Source: Myxococcales bacterium
Lineage (GTDB): Bacteria > Myxococcota_A > Polyangia > Polyangiales > Polyangiaceae
NCBI GenBank assembly: GCA_016794345.1
Contig: JAEUKE010000185.1
Coordinates: 1 to 44,671, forward strand
Length of the DNA stretch: 44,671 nucleotides
Direction of reading: 5' to 3'
Part shown: positions 8,085 through 15,208 of the stretch, piece by piece
How positions within the stretch are numbered: the stretch's first letter is position 1
Layout of the letters: every line of letters begins with the position of its first letter
The notes under the pieces: model-generated
Told to the model about the DNA's origin: nothing
Database searches by the model: none
The model's input: only the letters and a program-made list of their open reading frames with translations
Made by a program: the position numbers and the translations under genes

Positions 8085-9338
8085 ATGACTCGACGCGAGC
8101 TCGCAGCCCTGTTGATCGCCTGCGGGCTGCACATCGCTTTCCTGCGCGTCGCGGGCCTGGTGCCCGACAAGAACCTCCTCTTCGAGCGGACGCCCGGGCA
8201 GGGCGAGCCGGTGGAGGTCGAGATCGATCGCGAGCCGACCGCCACGGAGGAGTCACCACGTCAGCCGGGGCCGGCGCCGACCGACGAGGCCTCGCCGCGT
8301 GAGACCGACGCGGAGGCTCGCGCGGGAGCCGTCGATCCGACCCGGCCCGCGGCTCCGGCAGCCGCCGGGGACACAGCCGGCGTCGAAGAGCCGGGCGCGC
8401 AAGAGCCAGAAGGGCCAACGCCGGACGACGGCTCCGCGAGTGAGAGCGGCACCGCCGCCTTGCCCGCGCCCGGCTCGGCGGACGAATACGGCGCTCCGCC
8501 CGAAGCCACGCCGCCCTCGGCCGGGCTCGGCATCGGCCCGCGAACGTGGGAACTGGCTGGCGGCCTCGATCTCGGCCCCGCCCCTGCCGCGCCCACGAGG
8601 GCTCCCGCCGCACGTGCTCTCGACGCGAGCACGCCCTCGCAGGTCATCGCCTCCACGCTTCGTGACGCGGATCGGGCCTCGGGCATCACGATGCCCTCCG
8701 CGGCGGTCGTGACCTCCGCCGTGAGCGTGGCGACGCGCTCGGTTCCAGTCCCGCACAACACCCGCGCGACGTTCGAGGTGAAGCTCGGGCCGGGTGGCAA
8801 GGTCCTCTCGGCGCGTGTCCTCAAGCACTCGGGCGGCGACAGATCCCAGTGGGATGCCGCGGCCAAGTCGGTTGCGGCCTCCCTCGCCGGGCGCGGGCTG
8901 GATATCGGGCAGGCCAAGTCGGCGACCGTGCTCGTCAACGTGACGACCAAACACGTCTACCCGGCTGGCACATCCAAGGCGGCTGACGTGAAGCCGGTCT
9001 GTGCCAATCAGATCATCAACGACCTGGCGGACGGCCTCGACAAGAACCCCGACGCGAACCCCGAGCCGAGCGTCCCGCTGTTCCAGGACGAGAACGGGAG
9101 GCCCTGCATCCCGGTGGGCGTGGCTGGGGTCTCCGATGCGGCGAACCTCGGCGCGCAGAAGCAGGTCCAGGTTCAGACAAGCTCGACGGTGTTGATCGAT
9201 GGGAAGGCAGCGCTTCCTGCCTCGACTCCGAAGATCAACAAGGACCCGTTCTGGGTCGACACCGGCAAGGCCGGGCCCCGCCCCGTCATGCCCTTCAAGA
9301 TGCGGAAGTACAAACGCGACAAGGAAAAGAAGAAGTAG
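8085..9338 (+). CDS. TonB-like energy transducer or periplasm-spanning protein
   Basis: This 417-residue protein has one N-terminal membrane helix (ELAALLIACGLHIAFLRVAG), then a long Pro/Ala/Glu/Gly-rich linker (about 45-190), then a C-terminal region. Part of that region (FEVKLGPGGKVLSARVLK followed by a Trp and a helix) looks like the beta-alpha core of TonB C-terminal domains, which contact outer-membrane partners. The tail ends in a basic run (RKYKRDKEKKK). No ExbB or ExbD gene is adjacent. The ATG at 8085 has AGGAAAG immediately before it and is preferred over an in-frame TTG at 8070. The exact family is uncertain; myxobacterial TonB/AgmX-like proteins have this layout. Confidence 0.65.
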   Translation: MTRRELAALLIACGLHIAFLRVAGLVPDKNLLFERTPGQGEPVEVEIDREPTATEESPRQPGPAPTDEASPRETDAEARAGAVDPTRPAAPAAAGDTAGVEEPGAQEPEGPTPDDGSASESGTAALPAPGSADEYGAPPEATPPSAGLGIGPRTWELAGGLDLGPAPAAPTRAPAARALDASTPSQVIASTLRDADRASGITMPSAAVVTSAVSVATRSVPVPHNTRATFEVKLGPGGKVLSARVLKHSGGDRSQWDAAAKSVAASLAGRGLDIGQAKSATVLVNVTTKHVYPAGTSKAADVKPVCANQIINDLADGLDKNPDANPEPSVPLFQDENGRPCIPVGVAGVSDAANLGAQKQVQVQTSSTVLIDGKAALPASTPKINKDPFWVDTGKAGPRPVMPFKMRKYKRDKEKKK

Positions 9339-9374
9339 ACGGCTTCTTCTTCGTCCTCCCGCGGACAAAATAGT

Positions 9375-9423
9375 GAAGCGCCCGGTCGACGGCGGGGGGG
9401 GGAACCGTCACCACGGGCGCTTC
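9375..9423. terminator. Long hairpin between convergent genes
   Basis: GAAGCGCCCG at 9375-9384 pairs perfectly with CGGGCGCTTC at 9414-9423. Inside it, GACGG (9388-9392) pairs with CCGTC (9405-9409) around a run of nine G. It sits 36 bases after the stop of the TonB-like gene and before the convergent PilZ gene, so it may serve both directions. There is no T-run on either side, so it would be a weak intrinsic terminator or an RNA-end stabiliser. Confidence 0.6.
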
Positions 9424-9510
9424 GGGTCCGGAATTAGCAATCACCGGGCCAAGGTGTTGCCTCGCAGCAACTACGCGTTTCCACGTATCTGTGTAGCAAA
9501 TTGCACCGGC

Positions 9511-9528
9511 TTCGTTTTCGAAAACGAA
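9511..9528. terminator. Perfect 18 bp AT-centred palindrome 3' of the PilZ gene
   Basis: TTCGTTTTCGAAAACGAA is its own reverse complement and is flanked by CCGG on both sides with small offsets. It stands out as an AT-rich island in GC-rich sequence, 18 bases past the PilZ stop. It may be the PilZ terminator (the RNA would have T-rich and A-rich arms) or a protein-binding site. The choice between these is inference. Confidence 0.5.
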
Positions 9529-9546
9529 ATCCGGCTTGCTGCGGTG

Positions 9547-10362
9547 CTATCCGCCTTTGCCCTGAAGCGTCGCATACGCGACGTTCATGAAATCGGCGAA
9601 GAGGACCTCCCGCATCGGCTCGAGGGCCGTGAACTCCACGCCCAGGTGCGTCCAGCCGCCCTCGAGTGCCGTCGTGCGCCGGATGGTGCCGTCGCGGCGG
9701 AAGGAGAAGCTCGTGCCGGGCTGGATGAGGTTGACAATGACCTGTTCGCCTATGGTGGCCTGAACGTCCTGGATCAGGAGCCCAGCGCTCAACATCGAGA
9801 CCTCGGTCGTGAAACCCGAGTGGATGGAGCGAGGTGTTCGGAGCCTGAGCTCCAGTCGGAGGGGGATTCGCGGCGCGCGGCGCCGCTCCGCGCCCGCGAA
9901 GGCTTGAGGGCCCGTTCGCGGCCCGGTCGGCTGGCTGACGACGGGCGCCGTGACGGGCCGGGCCGGCGTCGTCGGCAGAGGCGGAGCGGGCACCGAGGGA
10001 TGCGGAGGAACTGGATGCGGAGGAACCGAAGAAGTGTGGGGAGCAGCGCCGGGAGGACCCAGCGAAGGCCGCCCGAGTGACTGTACGTAGTCGTCCCACT
10101 CCTGCCCCATGCCGCGCCCGAAGAACTCGAGGCCAACGAGCTTGTCCGAGACGTGCACGACCATCGCGTGCCCGCTCAGACGTCCGCTCGGGAGATCGAT
10201 GTCGAGCTGCACGAGGTTCCTCACGGGCGGTGGCTCGTCCATCCGCACGCTGAGGCCCTTGAAGCTGACGTTGGCGGTGGTGACGGCGTGAGCCTTTTTT
10301 CCCACCTTCACGATGATGGGGATCTCGACGCTGTTTCTTCGATCGCGCCTGCGTTCGTTCAT
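9547..10362 (-). CDS. Tandem PilZ-domain protein (c-di-GMP receptor candidate)
   Basis: The 271-residue cytoplasmic protein has two PilZ domains separated by a Pro-rich linker (about 100-145). The first starts with RRRDRRNSVEIPI and has the later motif ANVSFKGLSV. The second starts with ERRRAPRIPLRLEL and has STEVSMLSAGLLI-like strands and LGVEFTAL. PilZ domains bind cyclic di-GMP through an RxxxR arginine motif and a D/NxSxxG motif. The first half has RRRDRR and NVSFKG; the second has RRRAPR and EVSMLSAG, where the D/NxSxxG motif is weaker. No partner gene is adjacent. The start ATG at 10362 lacks a clear ribosome site. Confidence 0.88.
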   Translation of the reverse strand: MNERRRDRRNSVEIPIIVKVGKKAHAVTTANVSFKGLSVRMDEPPPVRNLVQLDIDLPSGRLSGHAMVVHVSDKLVGLEFFGRGMGQEWDDYVQSLGRPSLGPPGAAPHTSSVPPHPVPPHPSVPAPPLPTTPARPVTAPVVSQPTGPRTGPQAFAGAERRRAPRIPLRLELRLRTPRSIHSGFTTEVSMLSAGLLIQDVQATIGEQVIVNLIQPGTSFSFRRDGTIRRTTALEGGWTHLGVEFTALEPMREVLFADFMNVAYATLQGKGG

Positions 10363-10497
10363 GGATGATCGGCTGGGGTAGGGCGAACCGAGCGAGCCGT
10401 AGAATAAACCGCAGGACCGCCCGTCGATCGATGACCTGGCATCCGGCCCCGCAATCCGTAGCAGAAAGTGATGGCGGTTCGCACCTCCCGAGGGCCC

Positions 10498-10517
10498 GAT
10501 GATCCGAGTGGATCATC
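10498..10517. promoter_or_regulatory. Perfect 8+8 inverted repeat in a divergent intergenic region
   Basis: GATGATCC and GGATCATC are exact reverse complements separated by GAGT. They lie in the 267 bp region between the PilZ gene (leftward) and a small exported protein gene (rightward), 136 bases before the first and 113 bases before the second start. The symmetry and position fit a dimeric regulator's operator, but no promoter can be placed with confidence. Confidence 0.4.
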
Positions 10518-10629
10518 CAAGGCCCACGAACCCCGGCAGCCCCCCCCCGCATCCAGGACCAAACACCGGTATCCCATTCGGCACGACGTTTGCGATACCT
10601 TGGCGGCGCAATCCACAAGAGGAGTGAAC

Positions 10630-11031
10630 ATGAAGCTCGGCTTGGCTCTCGGAACCTTGGCTCTCGGCGCGATGCTCTCCTTCTCCGGCTACCTCAGTGC
10701 CGAGGAAGACCTCGCGAAGGACATCGCGGTCGACGCGAAGCGCGACGGCGGCAAGCTCAAGCTCTCGCTGAAGCCCAAGAAGGACGGCCTCTACATCAAC
10801 AAAGACTACCCCATCAAGTGCACCCTGAAGATCGCGGACGGCGGCAAGCTCGAGAAGACCGAGCTCGGCAAGTCCGACGCGACGTACGAGGATGCGGGGA
10901 AAGAGGGCAAGGCCAAGAGCGTCTCCTTCTCCACCGGCGCGGACAAGGCCGTCGAGGCCGAGTGCAAGCTCGTCGCCTGCACGGACTCGACCTGCTCGGC
11001 GCCGTTCAAGGTCTCTGCGAAGTCGAACTGA
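10630..11031 (+). CDS. Small exported protein, unknown function
   Basis: The 133-residue product begins MKLGLALGTLALGAMLSFSG and has a likely signal-peptidase site near YLSAEED. The mature part is a lysine-rich beta domain (GKLKLSLKPKKDGLYINKDY, IKCTLKI) with three Cys (KCTLK, ECKLVAC, STC), two of which could form a disulfide. It looks like a small Ig-like periplasmic domain. I do not recognise the family. The ribosome site AAGAGGAG before the ATG is strong, and a clear hairpin terminator follows, so it is probably a single-gene transcript and possibly well expressed. Confidence 0.75.
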   Translation: MKLGLALGTLALGAMLSFSGYLSAEEDLAKDIAVDAKRDGGKLKLSLKPKKDGLYINKDYPIKCTLKIADGGKLEKTELGKSDATYEDAGKEGKAKSVSFSTGADKAVEAECKLVACTDSTCSAPFKVSAKSN

Positions 11032-11051
11032 CCTTCGCCTGGGACTCTGCC

Positions 11052-11082
11052 AATCCCCTCGTCGCACCGCGGCGGGGGGATT
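11052..11082 (+). terminator. Intrinsic terminator hairpin
   Basis: A 14 bp stem with three G-T pairs runs from AATCCCC at 11052 to GGGGATT ending at 11082, with an ACC loop at 11066-11068. It starts 21 bases after the small exported gene's stop and is followed by CGCGTTTG, a weak T-rich stretch. It separates that gene from the MATE gene, whose GTG lies 31 bases further on. Confidence 0.75.
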
Positions 11083-11112
11083 CGCGTTTGTGCCCCGAGC
11101 GTTTGTCCGCTC

Positions 11113-12516
11113 GTGGAGCTTGCCGCTTCCGCCAAAGAGCTGTTGTGTCCCGGTGGCGCCGAGCTCACCTCGCGCGACCGCATCATGCTCGAAGTCTGGC
11201 GGCTCGCCTGGCCGGCCATCACCCACATGTTGCTCATCACGCTGGTCTTCCTCGTGGACCGGCTGGTGCTCGGCAACTACTCCGCCGCGTCGCTCGCGAG
11301 CCTGCAGATCTCCTCCGTCCTGGTGTGGACGCTCTACTCGATCTTCACCGCGTTCTCGGCGGGGACGCTCGCGATCGCAGGGCGAGCTGTCGGGGCGAAC
11401 GACAAGCGGCAGGCTGCGCGCGTGGCGCTCGTGTCGATCGCAGGCGCGAGCGCGATCGGCGCGGTCGTCGCGATCGGCGCGCTCGCCTTCCTGGGCGCCT
11501 TTCTGCCCGCGGTGTTCCCACACGCCGGCGCGCAGGTCCTCGACGACGCGGCCGCGTACCTGAAGATCGTCCTGCCGACGCTCCCGCTCTCGTTCTGCGA
11601 GGCCATGGCCGCGGCGGCCCTGCAGGCGTCGGGCGACACGCGGACGCCGCTCTTCGCCGCGACCCTGGCGAACCTCGCGAACCTCGTGCTCTCGGTGCTG
11701 CTCGTGTTCGGGCTGGCCGGCCTGCCGGAGATGGGGATCCGGGGCGCCGCGATCGGCGCGGCGGTCGCCGCGTCCGTGCAGGCGATCATTTTGCTTACGG
11801 TTCTGTTCTCTTCTCGCCGCAGCCCGTTGCCCCTGCGCGACGTGCTGCGTGAGGGCGGCGCCTTCGACGTCGCCACCGTGCGCCGGCTCGCCGCGGTGAG
11901 CGTGCCCGCCTTCCTGGACAAGCTCGCGTACAACGGCGGCTACGTCGTGTTCGTCGCGATCATCGGCCTGTTGGGCAGCGCCGTGATGGCCGCCAACCAG
12001 GCGCTCGTCAGCGTGGAGGCGATCTGCTTCCTCTCGGCCGACGGCTTCGGCATCGCGGCGGGCGCGCTCGTCGCGCAGAAGCTCGGCGCGGGCAGCGCGC
12101 TCGACGCGAGGCGCGCTGCCACCATCGCCGCTCGCCTCGCGGTCGCCATGCTGAGCGCGTTCGGGCTCGTGTTCTTGCTGGCCCCGCGCGTGCTCGTGAC
12201 GGCGTTCTCGGACGACCCGGCCATCGTCTCGATCGGCGTGCCAGCGCTGTTCGTCGCGGCCTTCGCCCAGCCGTTCATGGCCTACGCCACGGTGATGCGG
12301 ATGGTGCTCCGCGGGGCCGGCGCGACGCGCGCGGTCCTCGCCGTCACCCTCGGGGGCACGTTCTTGATCCGTCTGCCCGCCGCCTACCTGTTCGCGGTCG
12401 TTCTCGACCATGGGCTCGTCGGGGTGTGGATCGGCAGCACGCTCGACTGGGTCTTCGAGGCCGCCGTCCTCGCCTGGCTCTTCCGGCGCGGCTCGTGGGC
12501 CGAAAAGGCGGTGTAG
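11113..12516 (+). CDS. MATE-family multidrug/toxin efflux transporter
   Basis: The 467-residue inner-membrane protein has about twelve hydrophobic helices in two related halves. Family features include the N-terminal LEVWRLAWPAITHML, DRLVLGNYSAASLAS, FSAGTLAIAGRAVGA and, in the second half, DGFGIAAGALVAQKLGAGSA and MRMVLRGAGATRAVL. MATE transporters exchange Na+ or H+ for cationic organic compounds. The substrate cannot be told from sequence. The start is a GTG at 11113 with no strong ribosome site; a later ATG at 11185 would remove the first 24 residues without touching the first helix, so the start is uncertain. The His-motif gene begins 11 bases downstream. Confidence 0.9.
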   Translation: MELAASAKELLCPGGAELTSRDRIMLEVWRLAWPAITHMLLITLVFLVDRLVLGNYSAASLASLQISSVLVWTLYSIFTAFSAGTLAIAGRAVGANDKRQAARVALVSIAGASAIGAVVAIGALAFLGAFLPAVFPHAGAQVLDDAAAYLKIVLPTLPLSFCEAMAAAALQASGDTRTPLFAATLANLANLVLSVLLVFGLAGLPEMGIRGAAIGAAVAASVQAIILLTVLFSSRRSPLPLRDVLREGGAFDVATVRRLAAVSVPAFLDKLAYNGGYVVFVAIIGLLGSAVMAANQALVSVEAICFLSADGFGIAAGALVAQKLGAGSALDARRAATIAARLAVAMLSAFGLVFLLAPRVLVTAFSDDPAIVSIGVPALFVAAFAQPFMAYATVMRMVLRGAGATRAVLAVTLGGTFLIRLPAAYLFAVVLDHGLVGVWIGSTLDWVFEAAVLAWLFRRGSWAEKAV

Positions 12517-12526
12517 AGTGAGCTTC

Positions 12527-13123
12527 ATGCACAGGCGAAGCGCGCTCGGTGCCGGGCTCTCTCTCGTCATCACCGGCGTCGTGGCGCGACCAGGACGCGC
12601 GAGCGCGGAGGAGGCGGCGCCCCCCGATCGCGTGAAGGTCTTCTGGGGACCGAACCACGGGCACGAGCTCGCGATCCCCATCGAGGATCTGCGCGGCAAG
12701 GCGGAGAGGACGTACACGGTCATCGGCAAGAGCGATCACAGCCACGTCTTCACGGTGAAGCCCGAGGACTGGGACAAGCTCATCGCGGGGCAGGCGGTGC
12801 GCCTCGCCTCCACCAAGACCGGCGGGCACCTGCATCGCGTCCGCCTCACCGCGGCGCCGGCCGTGGAACGCCCCGACGACGTGAGCGCGTGTGACGTCGA
12901 GATCGGTGGCACCGACGGCCACGAGCTCGTCGTCCCCGAGAGCCACCTCGTCGCGAAGGCCGAGCGCGTCTACGACATCCAAGGCGCGGCGCCTCACACC
13001 CATCAGGTGAAGGTCACCCCGGCGCAGTTCGAGAAGATCGCGAAGGGCGAGCAGGTGCTCGTCGTCGCCTCAGCCGGCGACGCACACACGCACCTGGTGG
13101 CGATCAGGAAGAAGAAGGCGTAG
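12527..13123 (+). CDS. Exported protein with duplicated histidine-motif domain
   Basis: The 198-residue protein starts MHRRSALGAGLSLVITGVVA, a Tat-like signal (twin Arg then Ala-rich core) ending near ASA. Two copies of one domain of about 70 residues follow. Copy 1 has HGHEL (44-48), HSH (71-73) and HLH (101-103). Copy 2 has GHEL (131-134), HTH (157-159) and HTH (187-189), each in the same register. Three His clusters per copy suggest metal binding outside the cytoplasm, perhaps zinc, copper or iron. Proteins with repeated HSHTV/HTHTV strands are seen in many proteobacteria, function unknown. It is only 11 bases after the MATE stop and probably cotranscribed. A GTG at 12518 is an alternative start. 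Confidence 0.8.
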   Translation: MHRRSALGAGLSLVITGVVARPGRASAEEAAPPDRVKVFWGPNHGHELAIPIEDLRGKAERTYTVIGKSDHSHVFTVKPEDWDKLIAGQAVRLASTKTGGHLHRVRLTAAPAVERPDDVSACDVEIGGTDGHELVVPESHLVAKAERVYDIQGAAPHTHQVKVTPAQFEKIAKGEQVLVVASAGDAHTHLVAIRKKKA

Positions 13124-13126
13124 CCG

Positions 13127-15208
13127 CTACTTCGGCAGCCCGAACCCGCCGAGCGCGGCGAGCAGGCCGGCGGCGCCCGAGCGCATGGACTCGACGTCGA
13201 CCTGCTGGCCACCTTTCTCCTCGCGCACCTCGACCATGTCGGAGGGGATCTCGACGAGGAACCGGCTGGGTACGCGCTGGGTGAGCTTGCCGCGGAAGGC
13301 GCGGACCTCCGCGCGGCAGAGGTAGAGCTTCTCCTTGGCGCGAGTGACGGCGACGTAGAAGAGCCGCCGCTCCTCTTCGAGGCTGGAGGCGTGCTCGCCG
13401 AGGGGGAGGTCGGTGGCGCGCTCGGTCTGCGAGCGGAGGTGCGGCAAGAGGCCCTCCTCGAGGCCGACGACGAAGACGTTGTCGAACTCGAGGCCCTTCG
13501 CGCCGTGCATCGTCGTGAGGGTCACGGCGTCGCGTTGCCCGTCCTCCTCGCCGTCCTCGCGGAGCGCGAGCACGCGCAGGAAGTCGAGCGTGTCTTTCGG
13601 GCCGCCGAGGCCGCGGTCGGCGCGCTTCTGGAACACGTTGAGGAGCCCCTCGACGTTGTTCCATCGACGAGTCGCGGCGGCGTTGGAGGACGACGCCGCC
13701 TGGAGGTCCTGTTTGAGGGCGATCGCGTCGCAGAGCGCGCGCGCCACCGCGCTGGCCGGATCACCCGAGACGAACGAGGCCTTGGCTTGGCCCATGACGC
13801 GCACGAGATCGGCGCAGCCCTCGGCCGCGCCGCGGGGAAGCTCGGGCACCTCGATCGCGCGCTCGATCGCCCTCCACAGGGTGATTCCGTGGGCGGTGGC
13901 GAACGAGCCGAGCCGATCGAGCGCGACCTCTCCGACGCCGCGGGCGGGGTAGTTCACGATGCGGCGGACCGCGATCTCGTCGTTCGGGTCGAGGACCACC
14001 TTGAGGTACGCGAGGAGATCTTTCACCTCCTTGCGCTCGAAGAACTTCTGCCCGCCGATGAGCACGTGTGGGATGGCTCGCTCCTTGAGCGAGGCCTCGA
14101 TGTCCGGCGCCTGGAGGTTGGACCGGTAGAGGATGGCGATGTCCTTCGGGCGGGAACGCCCCGAGCGGAGGATCTCGTCGATGGTTCGACCCACGAAGCG
14201 CGCCTCGACGTCCGCGTCCGAGCAGACCACGACCTCCACCGGCGAGCTGGCGGCGCGCGTGGCGACGATGGTCTTCGGGTGGCGCCGCGCGCCGCTCTTC
14301 TCGAGCACGACCGAGGCGACGGCGAGCACCTTGGCGTTGGAGCGGTAGTTCTCCTGGAGCTTGACGACCTTGGCGCCGGGGAAATGTCGCTCGAAGTCGA
14401 GGATGTTCCGCACGTCCGCGCCGCGCCACGCGTAGATGGACTGGTCGTCGTCGCCGACCACGCAGACGTTCCGGTGCTCCTCGCAGAGGAGGCGCACGAG
14501 CTCGAGCTGCGCGTGGTTCGTGTCCTGGTACTCGTCGACGATGACGTACCTGTATCGTTCGCGGTACTTCTGCAGGATCTCGGGCCGGCGGCGCCAGAGG
14601 CGCACGACCTCACAGAGCAGATCGTCGAAGTCGAACGCCTGGAACCCCCGCATCATCGAGACGTACTTCGGGTAGACCAGCGCGGTGATCTCGTCGTATT
14701 CGCTGCTCTCGGTGCCGCGGATGCGGCCGCCGCGGCGCTCGAGCTCGTCGGGCTCGATGAACTCGTTCTTGGCTGCGGAGATGCGCGCGAGGATGGCGCC
14801 GACGTCGTAGCCCTTCGACGAGCGCACCTCGCGGAGGGCCTCGCGGATGACGCCGGTGCAGTCCGCCTGATCGAAGATCGTGAACTTGGCGCCGCGGAAC
14901 CCGAGGGAGCGCGCCTCGGTGCGCAGGACGCCCAGCCCGAAGCGGTGGAAGGTGCCGACCGTCAGGTCCTTCGCGTTTCTCTCGCCGACGAGCTTCGTGA
15001 CGCGCTCGAGCATCTCCCCGGCGGCCTTGTTGGTGAAGGTCATCGCCAGGATGGATCGCGCGAGCACGCCGCGGTCGAGGAGGCGGGCGATACGCGTGGT
15101 CACGACGCGCGTCTTTCCCGAGCCCGCGCCGGCGAGGACGAGGAGAGGGCCGGTGTCGTGCTCGACGGCCTGCTGCTGGGACGGATTGAGCCCCGATGCT
15201 GCGCTCAC
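13127..15208 (-). CDS. Rep/UvrD/PcrA-type ATP-dependent DNA helicase
   Basis: This 693-residue superfamily 1A 3'-5' helicase unwinds DNA in repair or replication restart. Motifs in order: LNPSQQQAVE (Q motif), AGAGSGKT (Walker A), TFTNKAA (Ia), VIVDEYQDTN (Walker B), GDDDQSIYAWRGA (III), NYRSN (IV), TTMHGAKGLEFD (V) and LFYVAVTRAKE (VI). The LNPSQQQ start and the ILYRSN, GGQKFFERKEVKDLLAYL segment look closer to Rep than to UvrD; length is close to Rep (about 673). The GTG start (15206-15208) overlaps the upstream TGA as GTGA, so translation is coupled to the DUF5690 gene. The tail ends GGQQVDVESM and LLAALGGFGLPK. It meets the plus-strand His-motif gene tail to tail, three bases apart. Confidence 0.93.
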   Translation of the reverse strand: MSAASGLNPSQQQAVEHDTGPLLVLAGAGSGKTRVVTTRIARLLDRGVLARSILAMTFTNKAAGEMLERVTKLVGERNAKDLTVGTFHRFGLGVLRTEARSLGFRGAKFTIFDQADCTGVIREALREVRSSKGYDVGAILARISAAKNEFIEPDELERRGGRIRGTESSEYDEITALVYPKYVSMMRGFQAFDFDDLLCEVVRLWRRRPEILQKYRERYRYVIVDEYQDTNHAQLELVRLLCEEHRNVCVVGDDDQSIYAWRGADVRNILDFERHFPGAKVVKLQENYRSNAKVLAVASVVLEKSGARRHPKTIVATRAASSPVEVVVCSDADVEARFVGRTIDEILRSGRSRPKDIAILYRSNLQAPDIEASLKERAIPHVLIGGQKFFERKEVKDLLAYLKVVLDPNDEIAVRRIVNYPARGVGEVALDRLGSFATAHGITLWRAIERAIEVPELPRGAAEGCADLVRVMGQAKASFVSGDPASAVARALCDAIALKQDLQAASSSNAAATRRWNNVEGLLNVFQKRADRGLGGPKDTLDFLRVLALREDGEEDGQRDAVTLTTMHGAKGLEFDNVFVVGLEEGLLPHLRSQTERATDLPLGEHASSLEEERRLFYVAVTRAKEKLYLCRAEVRAFRGKLTQRVPSRFLVEIPSDMVEVREEKGGQQVDVESMRSGAAGLLAALGGFGLPK

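Noticed and set aside
9394..9402. Run of nine G as a possible phase-variable tract
   Set aside because: It lies in the loop of an intergenic hairpin, outside any gene or clear promoter, so slippage would have no obvious effect.
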